Below, piece after piece: positions 6,975 through 13,354 of a stretch of DNA of 35,750 bases; the stretch's first letter is position 1; each line of letters opens with the position of its first letter. The stretch covers positions 1 to 35,750 of the forward strand of contig JAKLEH010000010.1 in NCBI GenBank assembly GCA_022703155.1, written 5' to 3'. The position numbers and the translations under genes were made by a program. The DNA comes from Patescibacteria group bacterium (lineage in GTDB: Bacteria; Patescibacteriota; Patescibacteriia; 2-12-FULL-60-25). The notes below the pieces were generated by a model. That model was not told the DNA's origin and ran no database searches. It saw nothing but the letters and a program-made list of their open reading frames with translations.

Positions 6975-7964
6975 ATGAAATCCGTGTTTGTCACGCGCCG
7001 CATCCATGAATCCGGCATCGCTTTGCTCAAGAAGGCCGGCTACAAAGTCGACGTTTACGCCAAAGACCAAATCATCGAGCGCAAAGAACTGTTGCGCGGG
7101 GTCAAAGGCCGCGACGCGGTGCTCTCCCTACTCACGGACCGCATCGACGCCGAAGTCTTGGATGCGGCCGGGCCGCAGCTCAAAATCGTGGCCAACTTCG
7201 CCGTGGGTTTCGACAACATGGACCTCAAAGCCGCGGCCGAACGCAAAATCGTCGTCACCAACACGCCCAGCGACAAGGTCAACGAATCCGTGGCCGAACA
7301 CACCTTCGCCCTGATGCTCTCGTTGGCCCGGCGCATTCCGGAAGCCGACCATTTTTCCAAACGCGGAATGTACAAAGGCTGGTCGCCCTCGCTCCTGAAC
7401 GGCGCGGATCTGTACGGCAAGACCTTGGGACTGATCGGCGCGGGCCGCATCGGCAGCATGGTGGCGCGCCGTGCCGTCAAAGGTTTCGACATGAAACTCG
7501 TCTATTCCGACATGCGTCCCAATGAGGCGTTGGAAAAAGAATATGGCGCCAAGAAATTGACGCAGGACGCGCTGCTTAAAAAAGCGGATTTCATTTCGTT
7601 GCACGTTCCCCTGCTGCCCTCCACGCGCCACATGATTTCCGCCAAGCAATTCGCGCTCATGAAGCCTACGGCGTTTTTGGTGAATACGGCGCGCGGTCCG
7701 GTGGTGGACGAAAAGGCGTTGCTCAAGGCGCTTAAAGCCAAGAAAATCGCGGGCGCGGGTTTGGACGTATTCGAATGCGAACCGGCCATCGATTGCGATT
7801 TGCGCGACAACTTGGAGCTCAAGGCTTTTGAAAACGTGATTTTGACCCCGCATATCGCCAGCGCCACGGAAGAGGCGCGGCGCGACATGTCGGAAATCGC
7901 GGCCAAAAACATCATCGCCGTGCTCAAGGGCAAAGCGCCGCTCACGCCGGCCAAGGTCGGATAA
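6975..7964 (+). CDS. D-2-hydroxyacid dehydrogenase, glyoxylate/hydroxypyruvate reductase-like (329 aa)
   Basis: This is a cytoplasmic NAD(P)-dependent reductase of the D-isomer-specific 2-hydroxyacid dehydrogenase family. The Rossmann motif is GLIGAGRIGS (GxGxxG at residues 155-160). The catalytic triad is Arg240 (NTARGPVVDE), Glu269 (VFECEP) and His293 (TPHIASAT). Substrate-loop and dimer elements (NFAVGFDNMDL, NTPSDKVNESVAEHTFALML) resemble glyoxylate/glycerate reductases more than phosphoglycerate dehydrogenase, and there is no ACT domain. A short insertion (AIDCDLRDNLELKAF) precedes the His motif. No Shine-Dalgarno is present; the -10 box is six bases before ATG. A bidirectional terminator follows. 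Confidence 0.92.
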   Translation: MKSVFVTRRIHESGIALLKKAGYKVDVYAKDQIIERKELLRGVKGRDAVLSLLTDRIDAEVLDAAGPQLKIVANFAVGFDNMDLKAAAERKIVVTNTPSDKVNESVAEHTFALMLSLARRIPEADHFSKRGMYKGWSPSLLNGADLYGKTLGLIGAGRIGSMVARRAVKGFDMKLVYSDMRPNEALEKEYGAKKLTQDALLKKADFISLHVPLLPSTRHMISAKQFALMKPTAFLVNTARGPVVDEKALLKALKAKKIAGAGLDVFECEPAIDCDLRDNLELKAFENVILTPHIASATEEARRDMSEIAAKNIIAVLKGKAPLTPAKVG

Positions 7965-7981
7965 ATTTTCTTGGATACAAT

Positions 7982-8007
7982 AAAGTCCCGCGAATGCGGG
8001 ACTTTTT
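7982..8007. terminator. bidirectional intrinsic terminator
   Basis: A 10-bp stem AAAGTCCCGC/GCGGGACTTT with loop GAAT separates the plus-strand dehydrogenase from the minus-strand unit. The TGA of the minus-strand gene (8007-8009) touches its edge. Confidence 0.9.
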
Positions 8008-8810
8008 CATTTACGCGAAGGAGCGTGGTTCAGGGCGTCTTCAAAGGCGAATTCGAATCCCTCGCCATCGTCCAACCCGACGGCTTCTCCGACCTCGAGC
8101 GTAGGCGCTTCCGGATCGTCCACGGCCTCGTCGGGCAACAAGCCAAAACTTTCGAGCGATGGCGCCGGGCTTTTGGGAACGCGGTCAACGACTGGGTCCG
8201 CTTTTTCCGGCGGCGGATTTATGGCGCGGAATTCGCCCGAGGGCATGGCGGTCATGGCTTCCATGGATTTGCTGATCCTGGCCTCGAGTCGCACAAGCTC
8301 CACGCCGTCCGGCACGGATTCACGTTGGCTCATGAGTTCCAACGCGTCCGCATCGTATTGCACCGGGCTCGTGGGATAAATATCCGGCCTGATAGTCGGC
8401 ATGTCTGCGGCGCCAGATGCGGGCGCGGATTCGTCCCGTGCCGCTTCGTCCTCAGTGCGCATCATGATTTTTTGGACCATGCGCACGCTGCCGCGCGCCA
8501 AAGCCTGCAGTTCCAAAAACCTGCGACTGACTTCGACCTCGTCCAATTCCTCATCGGACGTGGCGAAAAGGTTGAGGCCAAGCGTCTTGCGCAATTCGCG
8601 CTCGCGGCTGATTCGCCATTCGATGAGCCGCTTAAGCATATCGCGCTCAAGACCCTCTGCGGGAACATGGGCTTCCAACAGCGCGATGAAAATCGGCTTT
8701 TCCGCCGGGTCGAAACCCTTAAGAACGCCCTGACCGTCCGTGCTTTCAAGGAACGTATGGACCGCGTCGTGCCAGTTGGCCACGACCAGGTCCAAAATGG
8801 GATCTGCCAT
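8007..8810 (-). CDS. unrecognised protein, third gene of a minus-strand unit (267 aa)
   Basis: The start ATG (8808-8810) has a clear Shine-Dalgarno (GGAGG, spacing 7 bases). The N-terminal half (residues 1-115) is a compact helical domain (DPILDLVVANWHDAVHTF, LERDMLKRLIEWRISRERELRK). The second half is a Pro/Glu/Asp-rich, probably disordered segment. There is no signal peptide or membrane segment, and no family is recognised. It lies 60 bases after the preceding gene of the unit, and an internal promoter in that gap could express it alone. Confidence 0.75.
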   Translation of the reverse strand: MADPILDLVVANWHDAVHTFLESTDGQGVLKGFDPAEKPIFIALLEAHVPAEGLERDMLKRLIEWRISRERELRKTLGLNLFATSDEELDEVEVSRRFLELQALARGSVRMVQKIMMRTEDEAARDESAPASGAADMPTIRPDIYPTSPVQYDADALELMSQRESVPDGVELVRLEARISKSMEAMTAMPSGEFRAINPPPEKADPVVDRVPKSPAPSLESFGLLPDEAVDDPEAPTLEVGEAVGLDDGEGFEFAFEDALNHAPSRK

Positions 8811-8830
8811 GGCTCAACCTCCGACGGGTC

Positions 8831-8859
8831 ATTCGATACTGATATTTTGGCTTTGTCAA
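8831..8859 (-). promoter_or_regulatory. internal promoter of the 267-aa gene
   Basis: On the minus strand TTGACA (8859-8854) and TCGAAT (8836-8831) are 17 bases apart. The -35 is perfect and the -10 matches four of six positions. The -35 overlaps a small hairpin (GGCTT/AAGCC). Confidence 0.5.
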
Positions 8860-8870
8860 GCCTTTTGCCT

Positions 8871-9116
8871 TCAATAATGGTAGGCAAATCGGTCCAAATC
8901 GCGCACGAATTGGATTTCTTCGGCCAAAATACGCTGAAAAGTGGCCAAATCCTTTTTGGCGAACGCGGCCCTTTTTTGGACGTAAAATTCCTGCAACTTG
9001 GGCAGGGATTGGATGATTTTGGGTTCGGACTCGGGCTTTGAATCCGGAATGCGCTCAAGCACTTTGACGAAACCCGGATCCGGATTGGGGAGCGTGTCGA
9101 TTATCTCCCGTCGCAT
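8871..9116 (-). CDS. small unrecognised protein, second gene of a minus-strand unit (81 aa)
   Basis: The ATG at 9116 lies one base after the TGA of the preceding gene (TGA-T-ATG), a strong sign of translational coupling. The 81-residue product begins MRREIIDTLPNPDPG and is otherwise a predicted helical hairpin rich in charged residues (LQEFYVQKRAAFAKKDLATF). No family is recognised. A longer upstream reading frame overlaps the preceding gene and is rejected. Confidence 0.7.
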   Translation of the reverse strand: MRREIIDTLPNPDPGFVKVLERIPDSKPESEPKIIQSLPKLQEFYVQKRAAFAKKDLATFQRILAEEIQFVRDLDRFAYHY

Positions 9117-9117
9117 A

Positions 9118-9342
9118 TCACTCGGCCTTATCCTCGCCGCGGATGATGCGCAACGTGCCTTGGGCGATGGCCCGCGCGGCTTCCACGGCCGCCTCGTCCT
9201 TGATTTCTCCGGATTCAACCATGCCCTTCAGGGTTCGGGCTTGGTCCTCGCCGGACTCGGTGAACTCCTTCATTTCCCGTTCTTTGGAAGCATCCGCCTG
9301 CTCATTGGACACGGGCGCGGCTTTTTCGAAGAGATTATCCAT
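9118..9342 (-). CDS. small unrecognised acidic protein, first gene of a minus-strand unit (74 aa)
   Basis: The 74-residue product is acidic and helical (MDNLFEKAAPVSNEQ, then DQARTLKGMVESGEIKDEAA), without membrane segments. It is the promoter-proximal gene: a good promoter ends about ten bases before the ATG. No Shine-Dalgarno is seen. Its stop overlaps the coupling junction with the next gene. The upstream extension of the frame runs through the promoter and is rejected. No family is recognised. Confidence 0.7.
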   Translation of the reverse strand: MDNLFEKAAPVSNEQADASKEREMKEFTESGEDQARTLKGMVESGEIKDEAAVEAARAIAQGTLRIIRGEDKAE

Positions 9343-9352
9343 ATAAAAGGTA

Positions 9353-9381
9353 ATGATAAACGGGACGCCGAAGGCTGACAA
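9353..9381 (-). promoter_or_regulatory. promoter of the three-gene minus-strand unit
   Basis: On the minus strand TTGTCA (9381-9376) and TATCAT (9358-9353), each matching five of six consensus bases, are exactly 17 bases apart. Predicted transcription start is only a few bases before the ATG at 9342. Confidence 0.75.
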
Positions 9382-9477
9382 GCCATTGCCACACCCTTTA
9401 CAAAAGACCAAAAATGCCGTAAGTTAGCCAATCGTTTGCTTGCTGGATTCGCACCTTCCACATTCAAATGGTGAAGC

Positions 9478-10710
9478 ATGAAACAGTTGATTTTGCTCCT
9501 GGCGGCAATTTCACTCGTCCTGGCTTTGGCCGCGTGCGGCAAGTCGAGCAAATCGTCTCCGACGCCGTCGCCTAGCGTCGTACCAGAACCGCCGTCGCCC
9601 ACGGCGAAACCTACGGCGTCGGCGCACCAGCCACCGGAAAACCCCTACGGCTTCGACGTGTTGGCCGCCATCGACCAAGGCCGCGACCTGTTGGAAAAGG
9701 GCGAACCGTCCGGATTCAACACGTGCAAAGTCACGCGCACCGTCTGGTCGGGCAAGGGCAAGAAGCGCAAGGGCCGCCTGATGGAGTTCATGCGCCTCTG
9801 CGAAGCGAACACCAAGCTTGCCGTGCGCCACGTCAAGGAAGACCGCATCCAGGTGATTACCGTGCGTTCCGACGGCACGTCCACGCCCGCCGGATTCCAG
9901 GTGTCATACACGCCGAGCCGGAGCGTGAACACCGAATTCGACGTGACCCATCCGCCGGGCTACCTGGTGCTGGCCATCCGCCGAGCCATTCCCATCCGCG
10001 ACAAGGGGCCGACCGAAGTGGTTTACACACCGTACAGCAACGAGCTGGACATCCCGCTCGTGCGCAACGCGGGCACACGTTACTTGCGCGACCACGTGTA
10101 CAACGCCGACCGGCGTCTGAACCGCACGTCTTGGCGTTCGTCATGCTTGAACGCGTATCCAAAAATGCGCGACATGCTTTCGTCCATCTCCATCACTCTG
10201 GCCGTGGTTGAACACGTGGACCCGGACCGGTTCACGGGCGGCGTGCCGGCCCTGCAATTGCTCCGTGAAACGCTGACCACGATCGGCGCCAACCGCCCGT
10301 TGGCCTACCGTTACGCGGTCTCGCCCTTGGGCGCTCGCGGCCTGTTCCAATTCATGCCAGAGACTTACGCGGGCCTGACCAGGAATTATTCCAAGACCGG
10401 ACTGATCGCGGACTTCATGGCCGGCGTGAACGACCACGCCAACGCGGCCACGGCCTCGCTCCTTTTGTTCGACGACATCCTGAACGCGTTCACGCCGCAG
10501 GAATGCGAAGTCCTGAACGACGACCATGAAGAGCTGGGACGCGCGCTGGCCGCAGGCTACAACTACGGCCCGGCCCGCGTGCGGCGCAAGATGCTGGCCT
10601 ACGACGATTGGGTCGCGCATTTGCCCGAAGAGACGCAAACCTACATCGCAAAATACGAAACCTTCCGCTCCATGCTCTTTCCGGCCGAAGTCACGGTCAC
10701 CGACCTCTGA
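9478..10710 (+). CDS. lipoprotein with lytic-transglycosylase-like domain (410 aa)
   Basis: A lipoprotein signal peptide ends in LALAAC with the lipobox Cys at residue 20, followed by a Ser/Pro/Thr-rich linker (21-60). A domain of unclear type spans about 60-230. The C-terminal part has the hallmarks of SLT-type lytic transglycosylases: LAVVEHVDPDRF with a probable catalytic Glu245, SPLGARGLFQFMPETY at 282-297, AAGYNYGPARV, and LPEETQTYIAKYE. It should sit on the outer face of the membrane and cleave peptidoglycan glycan strands. The Glu motif is less canonical than usual (E-H-V rather than E-S-x-F), so activity is probable but not certain. A weak GGTG site precedes the ATG. Tandem terminators follow. 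Confidence 0.85.
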   Translation: MKQLILLLAAISLVLALAACGKSSKSSPTPSPSVVPEPPSPTAKPTASAHQPPENPYGFDVLAAIDQGRDLLEKGEPSGFNTCKVTRTVWSGKGKKRKGRLMEFMRLCEANTKLAVRHVKEDRIQVITVRSDGTSTPAGFQVSYTPSRSVNTEFDVTHPPGYLVLAIRRAIPIRDKGPTEVVYTPYSNELDIPLVRNAGTRYLRDHVYNADRRLNRTSWRSSCLNAYPKMRDMLSSISITLAVVEHVDPDRFTGGVPALQLLRETLTTIGANRPLAYRYAVSPLGARGLFQFMPETYAGLTRNYSKTGLIADFMAGVNDHANAATASLLLFDDILNAFTPQECEVLNDDHEELGRALAAGYNYGPARVRRKMLAYDDWVAHLPEETQTYIAKYETFRSMLFPAEVTVTDL

Positions 10711-10717
10711 ACGGCTT

Positions 10718-10746
10718 AAACGCAGATGAAAAATCTGCGTTTTTTA
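10718..10746 (+). terminator. intrinsic terminator of the lipoprotein gene
   Basis: AAACGCAGAT/ATCTGCGTTT (10 bp) with loop GAAAA is followed by a T run, starting seven bases after the stop codon. Confidence 0.9.
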
Positions 10747-10754
10747 AATATGGA

Positions 10755-10778
10755 AAAACGCGACAAAAGACGCGTTTT
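10755..10778 (+). terminator. second tandem terminator-like hairpin
   Basis: AAAACGCG/CGCGTTTT (8 bp) with an 8-base A-rich loop lies directly after the first terminator. It may act as a backup in either direction. Confidence 0.55.
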
Positions 10779-10800
10779 ATCCTTAGGGCATCAAGACTCT

Positions 10801-10843
10801 AAAAAAACATCGGGCATGCGCCGACCCGCGTCTGCAAATGCCC
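10801..10843 (-). terminator. intrinsic terminator of the MazG-like gene
   Basis: Minus-strand stem GGGCAT/ATGCCC (10843-10838 with 10817-10812), with inner pairing, is followed by GATGTTTTTTT. It directly adjoins the gene stop. Confidence 0.75.
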
Positions 10844-11140
10844 TTAAAAACCTTGACCATGACGCAGGATGATTTTTTTGCACTTTTTTACGGCCGCGGA
10901 CAAATCGACATTGCAGTTATTGGCCAAGGTAGCAAGCGCAATCAATACATCGCCCATTTCGCCCTCCAAATCGACTTCCACGTTTTTACGCGCCTTGTTG
11001 CCGCCGATTTTCCTGATGGCTTCGGCCATCTCGCCCAATTCTTCGAATAAATATATGAGCTGCAAATGGGGATCCGGCTTCTTCTTAGACCTTTTGTTCC
11101 AATCCTCGCACACCCACTTTTGTAAAGCTTTTAAATTCAT
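10844..11140 (-). CDS. MazG-like nucleotide pyrophosphohydrolase (98 aa)
   Basis: The 98-residue protein carries the all-alpha NTP pyrophosphohydrolase metal-binding signature: Glu33, Glu34, Glu37 (FEELGEMAEA) and Glu61, Asp64 (LEGEMGDVLIAL). Single-domain MazG-like enzymes hydrolyse non-canonical or excess nucleoside triphosphates to monophosphate and pyrophosphate. A cytoplasmic house-cleaning role is inferred from family knowledge. There is no Shine-Dalgarno; a TTTAAT box lies 8 bases before ATG, so a leaderless message is likely. It is flanked by its own terminator and by the terminator of the upstream tRNA gene. Confidence 0.85.
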   Translation of the reverse strand: MNLKALQKWVCEDWNKRSKKKPDPHLQLIYLFEELGEMAEAIRKIGGNKARKNVEVDLEGEMGDVLIALATLANNCNVDLSAAVKKCKKIILRHGQGF

Positions 11141-11148
11141 ATGCGGGT

Positions 11149-11176
11149 ATTAAATTTACGGTCGCGGGCACGGCAA
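11149..11176 (-). promoter_or_regulatory. promoter of the MazG-like gene
   Basis: Minus strand TTGCCG (11176-11171) and TTTAAT (11154-11149) are 16 bases apart. ATG follows eight bases after the -10. The leader ACCCGCATATG closely resembles that of the DUF2207 gene (ACCCCCATATG). Confidence 0.55.
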
Positions 11177-11179
11177 ACA

Positions 11180-11201
11180 AAAAATCCCTCACGGGATTTT
11201 T
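11180..11201 (-). terminator. terminator downstream of tRNA-Ala
   Basis: AAAATCCC/GGGATTTT with loop TCAC; on the minus strand it is followed by a T-rich run (TTTTTTGTTTG). It lies 22 bases past the tRNA 3' end. Confidence 0.8.
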
Positions 11202-11222
11202 GTATGATCGCGTACAACGCGA

Positions 11223-11298
11223 TGGTGGACCCTATCGGATTCGAACCGATGACCTCTGCCTTGCAAAGGCAGCGCTCTACCAACTAAGCTAAGGGCCC
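11223..11298 (-). tRNA. tRNA-Ala (anticodon TGC)
   Basis: The minus strand gives a complete cloverleaf. The acceptor stem is GGGCCCT/AGGGTCC with one G-U pair, the D-arm is AGCTTAGTTGGTAGAGCG, and the anticodon loop CTTTGCAAG holds TGC. The T-loop is GGTTCGAATCC, and an A discriminator is followed by an encoded CCA. The anticodon identifies alanine. Confidence 0.98.
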
Positions 11299-11422
11299 AG
11301 TCTTGCCAAAATTCGGTTAACATCCATCTGACGGCCGTATATTATGGTCTTTGATGGCCTGCGTCAATCCCGACGTGGTTTAGACACGTGGTTTAAGGGT
11401 TGGCGGCAAAATCCTATTTTTT

Positions 11423-12016
11423 ATGCCCGTCAAACTCCCTCCCAACGCGGAACTCAAATACAAAGGCGTCATCTACGACGTTTACCAAGCGCCCATAAAA
11501 ATGTTCGACGGTTCGGAAAAGACCTTCGAATACGTGGTGCGCGCGGATTGCGTCACGATTTTCGCTTTTCCCACGCCGCACGAAATCCTGCTCACCCGCC
11601 AAGAACAGCCGGCGCGGCCCGCGTTTTTCGACTTTCCGGGCGGACGCGTCAACCCAGGCGAGACGCACGAACAAGCGGCGTTGCGCGAGTTGGAGGAAGA
11701 GACCGGTCTGCGCGCCCGGCGCCTCAAACCGTTTTGGAATTTGACGTTGGAGGGCGCCACGCGGTTTGAAAAAACATTTTATTTGGCCACGGACCTTGAA
11801 CCCGTGACGGATTGGAAAAATCCGGACCACGGCGAGCGCATCCAAACCCTGCGCCTGCCTTTTGAGGACGTAGTGGCGCGTTGCCAGCGCCGCGAATTGC
11901 GCCAAGCCGAGGCCATGCTGTGCATTTTGAACATGGAATTCGATCCTGCCGCACAGGCTGAACTGCAGGTATGGTTGAATGAAAAAAATCAAACAGCAAA
12001 CAGCAAAACTGAATAA
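11423..12016 (+). CDS. NUDIX hydrolase, ADP-ribose pyrophosphatase-like (197 aa)
   Basis: A complete Nudix box (GX5EX7REUXEEXGU) spans residues 74-96 (GRVNPGETHEQAALRELEEETGL). The preceding strand FEYVVRADCVTIFAF and the overall length suggest the ADP-ribose/nucleotide-sugar branch, hydrolysing X-diphosphate linkages with Mg2+. The exact substrate is an inference. ATG 11423 comes right after a T run without Shine-Dalgarno. The last residues (NQTANSKTE) are encoded by AACAGCAAACAGCAAA microrepeats that continue in the intergenic region, so the C-terminus has probably been rewritten by repeat expansion. The gene is divergent from tRNA-Ala. Confidence 0.88.
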   Translation: MPVKLPPNAELKYKGVIYDVYQAPIKMFDGSEKTFEYVVRADCVTIFAFPTPHEILLTRQEQPARPAFFDFPGGRVNPGETHEQAALRELEEETGLRARRLKPFWNLTLEGATRFEKTFYLATDLEPVTDWKNPDHGERIQTLRLPFEDVVARCQRRELRQAEAMLCILNMEFDPAAQAELQVWLNEKNQTANSKTE

Positions 12017-12083
12017 ACCTTAGACGTCTGCCATGCGTCAATGTACGAGTTTGTTGTTTGCTGTTTGGAATTTGCTGTTTGCC
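11990..12083. repeat. AACAGCAAACAG / CTGTTTGCTG inverted microrepeat
   Basis: AAACAGCAAACAGCAAA (11991-12007) inside the NUDIX C-terminus is opposed by TTTGCTGTTTGGAATTTGCTGTTT words at 12057-12080. The downstream arm overlaps the promoter of the next gene. Confidence 0.8.
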
Positions 12084-12100
12084 GTTTATCCGCTTATACT
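12072..12100 (+). promoter_or_regulatory. promoter of the coiled-coil membrane protein gene
   Basis: TATACT (12095-12100) is preceded at 17 bases by TTGCTG (12072-12077), which belongs to the microrepeat. The -10 is good; the -35 matches only three of six bases. Confidence 0.5.
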
Positions 12101-12111
12101 CAGCTCGAGAT

Positions 12112-12861
12112 ATGAAAAAGTCTTGGTCCATCCTGTTATCCGTGCTTTTAGGCGCCGCGGTTGTCGGCTTGGGAACAGGCTATTTTTTGCACTTGGCCAA
12201 CCAAGACCGCGAACGTTTGGCGTATGAGGCGCAACAGGCCAAATCCGCGGCCGAGCAAGCGTTGGCCGACCGGCAAAAAGCCGTGGACGAAGCCAACCAA
12301 AAATTGGCCCAAGCCAACCAAGAGGTCAGCAAGGCGCAAAGCACCCTGCTGGACCTGCAACGCGAGCGCGAACTGTTGGCCAAAGCCCGTCCCCTGTCCA
12401 TGGCCGGCCGCAGCCAATCCTGGCCGTCCGTGGTCTCGACCGGCATGGGCCTCTCGTTGCGCATCCCGAACGGCAGCCGCGTTTCGGCCAATGACATTTA
12501 CGGCTTGTCAATCTCCGCATCCGGCACGTCGGCTACCGCGTCCGCCTCCAGCAGCGAACCGTGGCTCTCCATCACGCCTTACGACGCGCTCATGAAGCAA
12601 CAATTCGAAGCGCGTTTGGCGTCCACCACCCAAGCCGTCTTCTTCGTCAACGGCAAACTCATATCCGGCGTTTCCGGCAACGTCATTAAAGCCAATTCCA
12701 CCTATCCGGTCGCCGGCGCCTGCCTCTCGCTCATCACCGAAGGCACGAGTACGCAACTCGTTTGGATTCAAGATCCGCCGCGCGCCGAAGGAAAACCGAA
12801 AAAAAATTCGGTTCTCGATTCATGGTTGGACGTGTTAGCCACGTTGGATTTCAAAAAATAA
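12112..12861 (+). CDS. membrane-anchored coiled-coil protein of unknown function (249 aa)
   Basis: An N-terminal membrane segment (about residues 5-30, WSILLSVLLGAAVVGLGTGYF) is followed by an Ala/Gln/Glu-rich coiled coil (about 30-95). A Ser/Thr-rich C-terminal domain comes last (LSLRIPNGSRVSANDIYGL, TYPVAGACLSLITEG, LVWIQDPPRAEGKPKKNSV). It is most simply an extracytoplasmic domain held off the membrane by a stalk. No family is recognised. There is no Shine-Dalgarno, and the leader is only a few bases. An intrinsic terminator follows the stop. Confidence 0.75.
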   Translation: MKKSWSILLSVLLGAAVVGLGTGYFLHLANQDRERLAYEAQQAKSAAEQALADRQKAVDEANQKLAQANQEVSKAQSTLLDLQRERELLAKARPLSMAGRSQSWPSVVSTGMGLSLRIPNGSRVSANDIYGLSISASGTSATASASSSEPWLSITPYDALMKQQFEARLASTTQAVFFVNGKLISGVSGNVIKANSTYPVAGACLSLITEGTSTQLVWIQDPPRAEGKPKKNSVLDSWLDVLATLDFKK

Positions 12862-12865
12862 TTTT

Positions 12866-12890
12866 TCGCGGCACTGGCCGCGATTTTTTT
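12866..12890 (+). terminator. intrinsic terminator
   Basis: TCGCGGC/GCCGCGA (7 bp) with loop ACTG is followed by seven T, starting four bases after the stop. Confidence 0.9.
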
Positions 12891-12948
12891 AAAAAATATT
12901 TTTTGTTTTTCATCAAAATTATCCACACCTGACTTGCGCGATTCGTAC

Positions 12949-12977
12949 TTGACGCACCCAAGGTGTGATATACTAAT
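12949..12977 (+). promoter_or_regulatory. promoter of the lysine-rich peptide gene
   Basis: TTGACG (12949-12954) and ACTAAT (12972-12977) are 17 bases apart; an overlapping TATACT and TAATAAT add -10-like choices. This implies a leader of roughly 75 bases. Confidence 0.55.
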
Positions 12978-13060
12978 AATGATCGCAGAATACAAAACCA
13001 AACTGCGCATCTCACTCCGATTTAAAATCGGAAATAATAATTGAAAGGGAGGTGATTCAC

Positions 13061-13135
13061 ATGGCAGCCAAGAAGAAGGCCAAGAAGACCACCAAGAAGG
13101 TGGCCAAGAAGAAGGCAACAAAGAAGAAGAAGTAA
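13061..13135 (+). CDS. 24-residue lysine-rich (histone H1-tail-like) peptide
   Basis: The ATG is preceded by GGGAGGTGATT, close to the full complement of the 16S rRNA 3' end, at about 6 bases. The 24-residue product consists almost only of Lys, Ala and Thr (AAKKKAKKTTKKVAKKK). This resembles the repetitive tail of bacterial histone H1-like proteins, which bind DNA or RNA through charge. The strong ribosome site, a promoter and a terminator all frame this tiny gene, which makes it real despite its size. Nucleoid or ribosome binding is inferred. Confidence 0.8.
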   Translation: MAAKKKAKKTTKKVAKKKATKKKK

Positions 13136-13153
13136 TTTCTTCTTTCAAGGAGG

Positions 13154-13191
13154 AATCCCGTTGATGAACTCGACGGGATTTTTTTATTTTT
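13154..13191 (+). terminator. intrinsic terminator of the lysine-rich peptide gene
   Basis: AATCCCGT/ACGGGATT extended by TGA/TCG-type pairs (13154-13180) is followed by TTTTTATTTTTT. Confidence 0.9.
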
Positions 13192-13349
13192 TGTCATTGC
13201 GGGACGATAAATGAATGCCGAAGCCATCCTCCCGTTATTTGTCATCGCGAGGAGTTTCGCGCGACGTGGCGATCTTATGGATTGCTTCGCCGAGCCTCGC
13301 AATGACAAATGGTTGGGCAGTGTGTTTTTTTATCGCTCGCAATGACAAT
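13191..13349. repeat. REP-like cluster (GTCATTGCGAGG family)
   Basis: Four copies of the GTCAT(T/C)GCG end-word in both orientations (13193, 13240, about 13297, about 13338) enclose GAGGAGTTTCGCGCGACGTGG. This is the same family as 4587-4665. Confidence 0.8.
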
Positions 13350-13354
13350 TCGGC

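Noticed and set aside
8007-8009. TGA recoded as glycine, as in Gracilibacteria/SR1
   Set aside because: Many genes here end at TGA next to terminators or operon junctions (for example 8007, 9118 and 23591), so TGA is a stop.
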